Shown here one piece after another: positions 50,146-58,035 of a stretch of 64,000 bases of DNA (the stretch's first letter is position 1; each line of letters starts with the position of its first letter). The translations under genes were made by a program, and so were the position numbers. Origin of the DNA: Cyanobacteria bacterium SZAS-4 (GTDB taxonomy: Bacteria > Cyanobacteriota > Vampirovibrionia > Obscuribacterales > Obscuribacteraceae); NCBI GenBank assembly GCA_018266255.1, contig JAFEAT010000009.1, positions 124,001 to 188,000 on the forward strand. The letters run 5' to 3'. The notes below the pieces were generated by a model, which saw only the letters and a program-made list of their open reading frames with translations, was not told where the DNA came from and searched no databases.

Positions 50146-50843
50146 CCGCCCAATCTGTTTCTATAGTCCTTCCTTTTTACAATCAAGAAGACCACATAGA
50201 AGAGATCGTTACTTCCTACCAGGAAGTGCTCAGAAAGATACCTGGCGATCACGAGATGATTCTCGTTACCAACAATTGCCGCGACAAATCGCCTGAGATT
50301 TGCAACAAACTTTCGATCAACTATCCAAACGTCAAACACATCGACACCAAAGATAGTGGCTGGGGTTTGTCGGTCAAACTGGGGCTGAAAGCGGCAACCG
50401 GAGACATTCTCTGTTATACGAATTCGGCTCGAACCAGCGCTGAAATTTTGACTCTGTCACTTTTATACGCAGTCGCTTATCCAGAAGTCGTAATCAAAGC
50501 GAACCGAAAGATTCGCGAAAGCTGGAAGCGCAGACTCGGTTCGCTCATCTACAACTTAGAGTGCCGCGCCTTCTTCGACCTGCCGACATGGGACATAAAC
50601 GGAACACCAAAAATCTTTCCTCGCAAATTCACTAAACTTCTGAATTTGACACGTGATGACGATTTGATCGACGCTGAATTCAACGCGATTTGTCGCCGCG
50701 AAAACTATCCGATGCTGGAAGTGCCGGTTCTTTCAACCAAACGGCACAGCGGCAAGTCCACGACCAACTACAATTCCGCATTCAAAATGTACTGGGGAGC
50801 GTACGAGCTTTGGCGAAGCATGCGTCAACAAGCGAGCCTATAA
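50142..50843 (+). CDS. GT2-like glycosyltransferase without the usual acidic metal-binding motif
   Basis: A 233-aa family 2 fold protein: SVSIVLPFYNQEDHIEEIV, ILVTNNCRDKSPEICNKL, SGWGLSVKLGLKAATGDILCYTNSARTS. The position of the normal Asp-x-Asp is occupied by YTNSART, and the first acidic pair is NNCRD, so metal binding may be lost or altered. A WDINGTPKIFPR segment and RRENYPMLEVPVLS resemble lipid-phosphate sugar transferases. It starts with GTG at 50142 overlapping the transketolase TGA (GTGA). Confidence 0.85.
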   Translation: MTAQSVSIVLPFYNQEDHIEEIVTSYQEVLRKIPGDHEMILVTNNCRDKSPEICNKLSINYPNVKHIDTKDSGWGLSVKLGLKAATGDILCYTNSARTSAEILTLSLLYAVAYPEVVIKANRKIRESWKRRLGSLIYNLECRAFFDLPTWDINGTPKIFPRKFTKLLNLTRDDDLIDAEFNAICRRENYPMLEVPVLSTKRHSGKSTTNYNSAFKMYWGAYELWRSMRQQASL

Positions 50844-50863
50844 AACTTCCGGCAGCGGAAGAG

Positions 50864-52039
50864 ATGGAAGACCTGTGGACCCGCCACAGTGAAGCTTGGC
50901 GCGATAATTCGCAAATTCTCAGTCACTGGCAAGACGCTGCCGGTGTTGATCCAATTTTGCTCGAGTCGACAGTGACGGGCGATTTCTGGAATGTTCTAAA
51001 GCGCCTGGACATCACACTTTTAGTTGGTCGTGAATACGAGCATCTGTTGCTCGGTATGAGTCACGACGAAGCACCGCACCTTACCTATATGCCGATGCCG
51101 CATCCATCGGGCATTGCAGTCGATAGAGAAAAAGGAATCGTGCATGCGGCGAGCACGCGCAATCCCAATCAAATATTCGACCTCATGCCGATATCTGGCT
51201 GCACAGACCGTCTTGACGTGTCAGCGCATGCGCCGGCAGACAAACCGCTCGTTCCAGTGCGTTCGAGATTTATGCCCGGTTGCTTGTACATGCATGATTT
51301 AGCCATGATTGATGGGCATCTCCACGCCAATTCAGTCGGACAAAATGCTGTCATTCGCATAAACGACGATTCTTCCTACGAACGAGTCTGGTGGCCAAAG
51401 TGCATCGAAACCGAGTCTGGTCCAAGATTTGGTCAAAATCACATTCAGCTCAATTCAATTGCTGCCGGCGACAAATTGGAATCGTCATTCTTCTCTGCAT
51501 CATCTACAGAGCTGTCTGACGTGCGCCCTGGCGACCCAAAATATCCTGTCGATGGACGCGGCGTCATCTTCTCAGGAGCCACCAGAGAGCCCATCGTGAG
51601 CGGCTTGACCAGACCACACTCGGCTCGCATCGAAAAAACGACCGGCAATGCGCGAGTCTGGGTCGACAACAGCGGATATGGTGAACTCTGTTTAATAGAT
51701 GAACAAAAGTTTCAAGTTGTAACGCGCCTTCCCGGATGGACCAGAGGACTGGCATTCTGCGGCGACGTGGCATTCGTGGGTACTTCCAGAGTTATTCCAA
51801 AATTCGCTCAATACGCTCCAGGACTGGATGTTAATGCCAGTATATGTGCGGTTCACGCAGTTGATATAAGATCTGGTGAGGTTTTGGGAAGCATTGTCTG
51901 GCCATACGGCAATCAAATCTTCGCTATAGATTGGCTTCCGAGGACGCAGAGCGCTGGTTTTCCCTTCGCAATAGAAGACCGGAGCCGCGACCTCAAAACA
52001 ATGTTTTATACGTTTTCAACTAATGTTCAAAAGGATTGA
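50864..52039 (+). CDS. TIGR03032/DUF4915 family protein
   Basis: A 391-aa protein with the TIGR03032 pattern: LLVGREYEHLLLGM, YMPMPHPSGIAVDREKGIVHAAST, SRFMPGCLYMHDLAMIDGHLHANSVGQNAV, RVWWPKCIE and SGLTRPHSARI, suggesting a beta-propeller. Function is unknown in the family, but such genes tend to lie in polysaccharide or glycan loci. The frame is open upstream to 50690, overlapping the GT2 gene; the ATG at 50864, 20 nt after that gene's stop, is my best start. A sulfotransferase gene follows after 16 nt. Confidence 0.82.
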   Translation: MEDLWTRHSEAWRDNSQILSHWQDAAGVDPILLESTVTGDFWNVLKRLDITLLVGREYEHLLLGMSHDEAPHLTYMPMPHPSGIAVDREKGIVHAASTRNPNQIFDLMPISGCTDRLDVSAHAPADKPLVPVRSRFMPGCLYMHDLAMIDGHLHANSVGQNAVIRINDDSSYERVWWPKCIETESGPRFGQNHIQLNSIAAGDKLESSFFSASSTELSDVRPGDPKYPVDGRGVIFSGATREPIVSGLTRPHSARIEKTTGNARVWVDNSGYGELCLIDEQKFQVVTRLPGWTRGLAFCGDVAFVGTSRVIPKFAQYAPGLDVNASICAVHAVDIRSGEVLGSIVWPYGNQIFAIDWLPRTQSAGFPFAIEDRSRDLKTMFYTFSTNVQKD

Positions 52040-52055
52040 AATAAGGAGATAGTTC

Positions 52056-53009
52056 ATGAGTGGTAAAGGGTTTAAGTTACTAATGATTGGCGCCATGTAT
52101 GAGAATGGCGGCAATACAACCCATCGTTTTCTCGATGGCCATCCGCAGATGTTTGTTTATCCTTTTGAGTCACAACCAGGCACAAGACTCATCAACGATA
52201 ATCTCTCAGCGATGTTCCCAGTCAAATATCGTTGGCCATTGTTCGCACTAGATGCGACACCAGAAGAAGACTACTTCGCCATCATCGACGAAGAAGGCAA
52301 AATCCGCGCTCGCACACCACACGTGAGCAAATTCCGTCATGAGCCAATGGACTTCAATGACGATGTACGTCGCGACTTCTACGTCAAATACGTCAAGCAA
52401 ACTGGTCGCTCACGCGCCAACAACATGGCTGCATTCTTCCAAGCAACTTTCGATGCATGGAAAGACTACAACCGCACCGGACGTGAAGAATTCCACGTTG
52501 GCTACAGCCCGATCATCGGCGTTGATGCAGACAAGATTCTTACAGATCTTCCTGACTCTCATTTCTTGCACATCGTGCGCAACCCATGGTCAGCTTATGC
52601 AGACACCAAGAAGCGCCCAGTGCCTTTGTCATTGAAGAACTACATGCTCGCCTGGAACATGAACCAGTATCATGCATTGTTGTTCCAGAAACAGTTCCCA
52701 GATCGCATGCACGTTATTCGCGCAGAAGATGTAATGGCTGATTCATTCAAGACTCTCGGCGACCTTTGCGAAAAGCTCGGTCTCGAAAGAGCAGAATCAC
52801 TCAAGACACCAAGCTGGAACGGCAAGGAATTGACCGAAGTTTATCCTTGGGGCACAATCCGCAAAGCCAATCCAGAAGCCAACCTCGCAACAGCTAACGA
52901 ACTGTCGAAAGAAGAAAAAGAGCAGATCGCTCATTACACCTGGCAGTATCAAGATGTATTCGACTACAAGAACTTCTTGAATCAAAAAGTTCTCTCAACC
53001 GCCAAGTAA
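52056..53009 (+). CDS. Sulfotransferase family protein
   Basis: A 317-aa protein of the PAPS-dependent sulfotransferase fold. The N-terminal phosphate loop is LMIGAMYENGGNTTHRFLDGHP and the 3'-phosphate part is FLHIVRNPWSAYADTKKR with the Arg and Ser. The loop lacks the usual Gly-Thr-Ser-type residues of many members, so activity needs testing. It would add sulfate to a sugar of the glycan. An AAGGAGA site precedes the ATG. It is the last gene of the transketolase operon and a strong terminator follows 23 nt later. Confidence 0.85.
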   Translation: MSGKGFKLLMIGAMYENGGNTTHRFLDGHPQMFVYPFESQPGTRLINDNLSAMFPVKYRWPLFALDATPEEDYFAIIDEEGKIRARTPHVSKFRHEPMDFNDDVRRDFYVKYVKQTGRSRANNMAAFFQATFDAWKDYNRTGREEFHVGYSPIIGVDADKILTDLPDSHFLHIVRNPWSAYADTKKRPVPLSLKNYMLAWNMNQYHALLFQKQFPDRMHVIRAEDVMADSFKTLGDLCEKLGLERAESLKTPSWNGKELTEVYPWGTIRKANPEANLATANELSKEEKEQIAHYTWQYQDVFDYKNFLNQKVLSTAK

Positions 53010-53032
53010 GTCGATCCGCATAACTTAAGAAG

Positions 53033-53060
53033 GCAAGCTCGGAAACGAGCTTGCTTTTTT
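53033..53060 (+). terminator. Rho-independent terminator of the transketolase-sulfotransferase operon
   Basis: A perfect 9-bp stem (GCAAGCTCG / CGAGCTTGC) with a GAAA tetraloop is followed by six T residues. It starts 23 nt after the sulfotransferase stop. Confidence 0.96.
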
Positions 53061-53067
53061 GTGGAGC

Positions 53068-53113
53068 GCCGGCTTCAGCCGGCAAGGGCCGCCAGTCTTC
53101 GACTGGCGCGGCC
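53068..53113. repeat. Pair of REP-like palindromes
   Basis: Directly after the terminator are two GC-rich hairpins: GCCGGC-TTCA-GCCGGC (53068-53083) and GCCAGTC-TTC-GACTGGC (53091-53107), the second flanked by further complementary GGCC/GGCC arms. This looks like a REP/BIME-type extragenic repeat. I did not see another copy in the window. Confidence 0.6.
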
Positions 53114-53196
53114 TAATATGAACGCTGAAAGTTCACGCACGTGAAATAATTTTTGATGCGGTGATATCATGCTGTGTACGCAATAACGAGGCACAC

Positions 53197-54282
53197 ATGA
53201 CATTCGATTCTGTGTTGATAACCGGCGGTACAGGCCTGATTGGCTCGCATTTGAGCGGCAAGTTAGCGGCTCGCGGACACGACGTCAAAGTGTTGTCGCG
53301 AAACAGTCGGTTTTCGGTTCCCGAAGCAATCGATAAAAGCGTTGAATCAAAAATTGAAATCATCGCAGGCGAACTCGACAATCGTCAGTTGCTTGAAGAA
53401 CTTGTGAATCAGTCCGACATCATTTTCTACAAAGCAGCGAGCGTAGGAGCTGCCGGAGCAGTAGAAAATGCGAAAGATTTTGTCGAAAACAATTTAGGCG
53501 CGACGGCAAATTTGATCGACGTTTTACGTGCATCGAAGCATCGAGTTAAACATATAGTGCTCGGCTCATCAATCAGCGTCTACGGAGAAGGGGTCTACAA
53601 CTGCGCTAAGTGCGGTTTGGTTCGTCCACCTCTGCGCTACAAACTCGAAAAATCAAATGGTAGTTGGGACCCACCATGCCCAACATGCGGCAGCGCAATC
53701 ACTCCAGCAGATACGACTGAAGATTCGGAACGCCTTGGTGAATCAACATATGCTGTCACCAAGAAAGCACAAGAAGAGCTAATGATCGGAACTTGCAAAT
53801 TGCTCGGTATCAACCTTTCAGTATTCAGATATGGTACCGTAATTGGTGCAGGTCAATCATGGCATAATCCATTCACAAGATTTCTCGAACTTGCGTTGGC
53901 CGGTGAATCTCCAATATTGCACGAAGACGGCAAGCAGAGCCGAGACTTCATGTTTGTCGACGATGTTGTGAATGCAAATCTAGCAATCATGGACAAGCAG
54001 CTTTCTGGAATAAACGTTTTCAACGTCAGCTCCGGTGACTCAACTGCCCTAATCGATTTTGCAACAACTATTGCTACAGAGATGGGCACAGCGTTGAACA
54101 AGAAACCAGCACTGCCAACAATTGATGGCAAGTTCACTCCAGGTGATGTGCGACACTGCCACACCGAATGCGGAAAAATTGCAGCTGCGACCGGCTTGAC
54201 ACCGCAGCGCAATTTGAGCGAAGGAATAAGTCACTTGGTAGATTGGTTTGTGCGCAAGAAACGAGTTGCAGGCAACGCCTGA
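53197..54282 (+). CDS. NAD-dependent epimerase/dehydratase with zinc-ribbon insertion
   Basis: A 361-aa extended SDR protein. The NAD site is VLITGGTGLIGSHLSGKL, with VLGSSISVYGEG, the catalytic Tyr-x3-Lys in STYAVTKKAQEEL and SRDFMFVDDVVNANLAI. Between the YGEG strand and the catalytic Tyr there is an insertion with two CxxC pairs (NCAKCG and CPTCG, about 50 residues apart), a likely structural zinc ribbon. Sugar specificity is unknown; a UDP- or dTDP-sugar epimerase is likely. The ATG at 53197 follows ACGAGGCAC; an upstream ATG is weaker. Confidence 0.9.
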   Translation: MTFDSVLITGGTGLIGSHLSGKLAARGHDVKVLSRNSRFSVPEAIDKSVESKIEIIAGELDNRQLLEELVNQSDIIFYKAASVGAAGAVENAKDFVENNLGATANLIDVLRASKHRVKHIVLGSSISVYGEGVYNCAKCGLVRPPLRYKLEKSNGSWDPPCPTCGSAITPADTTEDSERLGESTYAVTKKAQEELMIGTCKLLGINLSVFRYGTVIGAGQSWHNPFTRFLELALAGESPILHEDGKQSRDFMFVDDVVNANLAIMDKQLSGINVFNVSSGDSTALIDFATTIATEMGTALNKKPALPTIDGKFTPGDVRHCHTECGKIAAATGLTPQRNLSEGISHLVDWFVRKKRVAGNA

Positions 54283-54312
54283 TGCGCAAGTTGCTCGATA
54301 GTAATTTTTGTA

Positions 54313-55350
54313 GTGGCTGAGCAAATGCAAAAGTACAAGCCAACTGAAGGCTCAGAGGAAGATCACGATATAGTCGATAACGCTCATCTGCTTGATCGAG
54401 CAGAAGCAGCAGAACATCGTCGTAATCTGAAGCAAAACCCTGATGATCTCAAAAGCAGACTTGTTCTCTTTGGTCGAGGATATTACGTAAAGGCGAGTGC
54501 AAACTCTGAGCACTTAATCTGGCTGATCGAGAATCATCCGAAACGATGGATTCACAGTATGTTCTCGCCTAAAAAAAGAAACGATTCATATGAAGCGGCT
54601 AGAACCAGCTGGCTCCGCGTGGTCCGCTTGAATGCAGAAGACGTAACAGTTTTAGCTCATGCAGCGGAGTTTTTTCAGAGATTCGAAGAGAAAGCAGCAA
54701 CCAAGATGTTGATCAAGGCATCAAGGCTTGCACCTTCATGTGAAGAGCTTCCGCGTCAGCTTTCATTCTCGTATAGGCTGAGACACGGTAGCAATCCGCG
54801 GGAAACTAGACTCCTCGCACATAATTCTGCAGTGCAGATGAAAGTAGCAATAGAGCGTTATGCTTTACCAAGCACTGACGATTCTTACTTGCTGCCCTAC
54901 TTCTCAATGGAAATTAGCGAGGTTGCTAGACATGTACTTCATCAAGATCTTTTAGATGACGCTAAAGAACTCGCTCGACTCCTTCTGAATCATAAAGAGA
55001 TCAACAGGAGCCGAAATCCTATGCTCGCAGAAGGTGCCGAAGGCGTGTATAGACTCTCAACATACAGAGGCAACGCTATTCTCGGAAGAGTAGCGTTGCG
55101 AGAAGGCAAGATTGCCGAAGCCGAGGACTATCTATCAAAAATGATTGGTGTAAAACCGGACTGGTACACCGATTACGAACTGGCTGAAGAGTTGGTCGCC
55201 TCAGGAGCAAACATTGTTGCAGCGAAGTACGTCGAATTTTGCAGAGACAGCTGGGCATCGCGCGAAGGGCACGAGGCCCAAGAAAATACAAAAGCTCTAG
55301 ACAACTGGCTAAATCAAATTCTCCGAAAGGCCTCCAACGGCATTGTCTAA
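54313..55350 (+). CDS. Helical-repeat (TPR-like) hypothetical protein
   Basis: A 345-aa, soluble, mainly helical protein. The pattern around TSWLRVVRLNAEDVTVLAHAAEFF and the following ATKMLIKASRLAPSC helices recalls tetratricopeptide repeats (about residues 95-160); near the end GRVALREGKIAEAEDYLSKM is another such repeat. No enzymatic motif. The start is GTG at 54313 or ATG at 54325. It lies 30 bp after the epimerase gene and may be transcribed with it. Confidence 0.72.
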   Translation: MAEQMQKYKPTEGSEEDHDIVDNAHLLDRAEAAEHRRNLKQNPDDLKSRLVLFGRGYYVKASANSEHLIWLIENHPKRWIHSMFSPKKRNDSYEAARTSWLRVVRLNAEDVTVLAHAAEFFQRFEEKAATKMLIKASRLAPSCEELPRQLSFSYRLRHGSNPRETRLLAHNSAVQMKVAIERYALPSTDDSYLLPYFSMEISEVARHVLHQDLLDDAKELARLLLNHKEINRSRNPMLAEGAEGVYRLSTYRGNAILGRVALREGKIAEAEDYLSKMIGVKPDWYTDYELAEELVASGANIVAAKYVEFCRDSWASREGHEAQENTKALDNWLNQILRKASNGIV

Positions 55351-55385
55351 ACGTAGTACGATTTTCCGGTCACGTGGAGAACCGT

Positions 55386-55952
55386 ATGCCTGGCAAAAAG
55401 AAAGAACTGTCATCACAACAAAGTGCTGATCTACTGAAAACGCTGAAGAGTCGCTTCGAGAAAAACGCAAACCGGCACAAGGGCATTGAATGGAGTAAGG
55501 TTGAAGCAAAACTAAAATCCCATCCTGAAAAGCTCTGGTCGCTCAACGAGATGGAAAACACAGGCGGCGAACCAGACGTAGTAGGAGTGGACAAGAAGTC
55601 AGGCGAATTTATTTTCTTTGATTGTGCCGCCGAAAGTCCAAAAGACCGCAGAAGTTTTTGCTACGACAAAGAAGCATTAGATTCGAGGAAGGAAGCAAAG
55701 CCGGCAAACAGCGCCGTTGACTGCGCTGACTCGATGGGAATCGAATTGCTTACTGAAGAACAATATCGCGAATTACAGACGCTCGGAAAATTTGATCTCA
55801 AAACATCGAGCTGGGTAAAAACGCCAGAAGCAATCAGAAAACTCGGCGGAGCGCTCTTCTGCGATAGACGCTACGACCACGTCTTTGTTTATCACAACGG
55901 TGCTCAGTCGTACTATGCCGTTAGAGGATTTCGAGGCTCATTGAAACTCTAA
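55386..55952 (+). CDS. DUF4256 family protein
   Basis: A 188-aa protein. It shows the family pattern: LLKTLKSRFEKNANRHKGIEW, LWSLNEMENTGGEPDVVG, FIFFDCAAESPKDRRSFCYD, EAL-type helix and the ending FVYHNGAQSYYAVRGFRG. Length fits the family (about 185 aa). Function is not known. The ATG at 55386 follows GGAG by 6 nt. Confidence 0.88.
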   Translation: MPGKKKELSSQQSADLLKTLKSRFEKNANRHKGIEWSKVEAKLKSHPEKLWSLNEMENTGGEPDVVGVDKKSGEFIFFDCAAESPKDRRSFCYDKEALDSRKEAKPANSAVDCADSMGIELLTEEQYRELQTLGKFDLKTSSWVKTPEAIRKLGGALFCDRRYDHVFVYHNGAQSYYAVRGFRGSLKL

Positions 55953-55992
55953 ATAAGTTGCTTAATTGTCACACCAGTGCGATGCTGGATGA

Positions 55993-56421
55993 ATGAAAAC
56001 AAAGCCTAAACAAGCTTTATTAGTTGCTGTTTTTCTCTGCGCTGCGGGTTTGTCCGCTGTACTCTACAAAGCGCATCAAGTTCGGAGTGCCGAAAGCGAG
56101 AATTTTCCGCCGCACTTTAATAGCGTTGAGTGGAAAGAAGCCGCTAAAACTAATTTTGGGTTGCGCCAGAAAATGGCTCCCCCCCTAATCATTTGGATAA
56201 TTGGCAAGTCAGAAGCGGATGTTGTGCGATTGTTAGGCGAGCCGGAATGGACTGGTGTAGGTGGTGTTCCAGGAATGAAATGGCAGCCGGATGACGGCTC
56301 GATTGCATGGAATTACAGCCTTGTGTCTGCCTCCGAAACGTCACATTTGAGTGATGCTCTCCGTCTCCACCTGAAAAATGGGCACGTCATTTCGGCGAAA
56401 ATTGTCACGATTGGCAGCTAA
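55993..56421 (+). CDS. Small membrane-anchored protein with BamE/SmpA-like motif
   Basis: A 142-aa protein with an N-terminal signal or anchor helix (QALLVAVFLCAAGLSAVLY) and an extracytoplasmic part containing GKSEADVVRLLGEPEWTG, the typical K-x2-D-V-x2-LLG-x-P segment of the BamE/SmpA fold, and VSAKIV-like final strand. It has no Cys for lipidation near a lipobox end that I trust. Its stop overlaps the end of the convergent HExxH gene by 4 nt. Confidence 0.72.
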   Translation: MKTKPKQALLVAVFLCAAGLSAVLYKAHQVRSAESENFPPHFNSVEWKEAAKTNFGLRQKMAPPLIIWIIGKSEADVVRLLGEPEWTGVGGVPGMKWQPDDGSIAWNYSLVSASETSHLSDALRLHLKNGHVISAKIVTIGS

Positions 56422-57473
56422 ATGTAGTGCTCTTGCTTCAGGTGATCCTTGCTAGCCTTAAAGTTTGCAGGTTTTGAATACTCGGTAAATCCAGATTTGG
56501 CATTAGCGACATAATCCTTTGTTGACAGATTACCCTGTTCATCACGCTTGTATCCCTGTCCACTGCCATCTCCCACCGCTCCTAAGTGGTGTCTCAAAAA
56601 CTTCTCGATTGCGTCGAATGAGGCTTTCTCATCAAATTGCCCGCTTCGGTAAACCAATAACTCGTTCATGACTTGTTTGATTGGTTCACCTTTTGGATTT
56701 TTTGGATCTACCCACATAAAAACTATCGGCTCACCACCCAGGTCTGGTCTGTTTTTACGCAATTCATTGTTGACTTGAATCTCCCTCAGGAACGCTCCCA
56801 CTTCTTGATGCAATTTCACATCAACATACTTGTTCTCGTCCAATGGAGAACTTCCACCATAAAGTTTGTCGAGATCTTGATGTGTTGCGTGATACCCCTC
56901 GTGTGCCAAAGTTTCAATTTGTCTTTTGTATGACGCGCTTGAGTCTATCTCCAATCGACTGTTTTCTGCGCTGTAATCAGTGAATTCAAGAGGATGCCGT
57001 TTCCAGACGTGAATGTCTTTCGACCATTTGCATTCTCGTAGCTCTTGTAGTGTGGCAGCCAAATGTGGACTCGCGGCAGCGGCGTCCTGTACGCCTTTTC
57101 TAGCTACAAAATCACTAACACTGAAATAGTCGACGCCTGGCCGTGAACCGGCTGGCGCATCAAGTGGATGCAGACGCGCCAGGGTCTGTGACAAAGTCTC
57201 CTCTAAATTATCCCGATGAATTTGAGAGATCAACACTTGCTGGTCAGAGAGTTGACTAAGTCTCGACTTTGCAGCGACGTCGTCTAGTCCAGAGTTTGAC
57301 GTGTTCCTATAAAGGTCCGATCCTGTCCCAAAATCTAACGTCGAAGGCACCTCGTTGGAACAAGCACCGATGCTAGTTATCGGCTGGAAATAGCCATGCA
57401 CTTCGCGGCTCAAATCCTCGCGTTCACTTCTCTGAAGCGGTTCAATATTATTTTTTTCAGCCTTTTCTAGCAT
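56418..57473 (-). CDS. Putative zinc metallopeptidase-like protein (HExxH)
   Basis: A 351-aa protein of unknown family. Residues 187-198 hold IETLAHEGYHATHQ, an HExxH zincin motif (His191, Glu192, His195), with Glu224 in LHQEVGAFL as a possible third ligand. The N-terminal 110 residues look disordered and polar, and there is no signal peptide. The protein has the features of an effector domain as seen in polymorphic toxins, but no secretion signal or immunity partner is evident. It is divergent from the ArsR gene. Confidence 0.7.
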   Translation of the reverse strand: MLEKAEKNNIEPLQRSEREDLSREVHGYFQPITSIGACSNEVPSTLDFGTGSDLYRNTSNSGLDDVAAKSRLSQLSDQQVLISQIHRDNLEETLSQTLARLHPLDAPAGSRPGVDYFSVSDFVARKGVQDAAAASPHLAATLQELRECKWSKDIHVWKRHPLEFTDYSAENSRLEIDSSASYKRQIETLAHEGYHATHQDLDKLYGGSSPLDENKYVDVKLHQEVGAFLREIQVNNELRKNRPDLGGEPIVFMWVDPKNPKGEPIKQVMNELLVYRSGQFDEKASFDAIEKFLRHHLGAVGDGSGQGYKRDEQGNLSTKDYVANAKSGFTEYSKPANFKASKDHLKQEHYI

Positions 57474-57610
57474 CTAATGGCCGCTCCAGGGATTACAAAA
57501 ACTCTAGAGGAAGTATTTGGCTAGATCTTGGCACCATCGAAAAGAGGTCGAATGGATGAATAGTTTTAGTCAAACAAATACTGTGGAAAGTGAAACCAGC
57601 CCGCAGGATG

Positions 57611-57640
57611 TTGACACGTTCGATATGTTCGCGCTATAGT
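57611..57640 (+). promoter_or_regulatory. Sigma70-type promoter of the ArsR-SRPBCC operon
   Basis: A perfect -35 (TTGACA, 57611-57616) and -10 (TATAGT, 57635-57640) separated by 18 bp lie 24 bp upstream of the ArsR start. Confidence 0.85.
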
Positions 57641-57671
57641 TAACCAATAAGTTAATTAACCATTTGGTAAA
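57640..57671. promoter_or_regulatory. Palindromic operator overlapping the transcription start
   Basis: Just downstream of the -10 are repeated TTAACCA half-sites and a perfect 10-bp palindrome GTTAATTAAC (57651-57660), then ACCATTTGGT (an ACCA/TGGT dyad). ArsR-family proteins bind AT-rich dyads, so the first gene product probably represses its own operon here. Confidence 0.6.
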
Positions 57672-58035
57672 GTACGTGGAAGACCGCCTCAGTTCGACTT
57701 TTGCCGCTCTGGCAGACCCAACCAGGCGCGCCATGCTTGCCCAATTGAAAAAAGGCGAGTGTAGCGTTTCGGAATTGGCGAAGCCATACGACATGTCACT
57801 TCCGGCGATCACAAAACACATCAAGATTCTCGAAAAAGCAGGACTGATCACGAAAACGAAAGACGCGCAATGGCGTCCCTGCAAATTGAAAGACGACGGC
57901 TTGAGAGAAGTCGCCGACTGGATGGAAGAGTACAAAGCCTACTGGGAAGCCAGTTTCGACAGGCTCGAAGCATACCTAAAAACAGTTACCGAAACAGAGA
58001 ACAAAGAAGGAAAAAAAGATGATCGTAAAAAATAA
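57664..58035 (+). CDS. ArsR-family transcriptional regulator
   Basis: A 123-aa winged-helix repressor: ALADPTRRAMLAQLKKGECSVSELA, the recognition helix around MSLPAITKHIKILEKAGLI and the wing KTKDAQWRPCKL. It has none of the Cys pairs of metal-sensing ArsR proteins and belongs to the SdpR/YczG-like group often encoded with SRPBCC (AHSA1) proteins. The start is TTG at 57664 or GTG at 57676. The following gene overlaps it by 17 nt. Confidence 0.94.
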   Translation: MVKYVEDRLSSTFAALADPTRRAMLAQLKKGECSVSELAKPYDMSLPAITKHIKILEKAGLITKTKDAQWRPCKLKDDGLREVADWMEEYKAYWEASFDRLEAYLKTVTETENKEGKKDDRKK

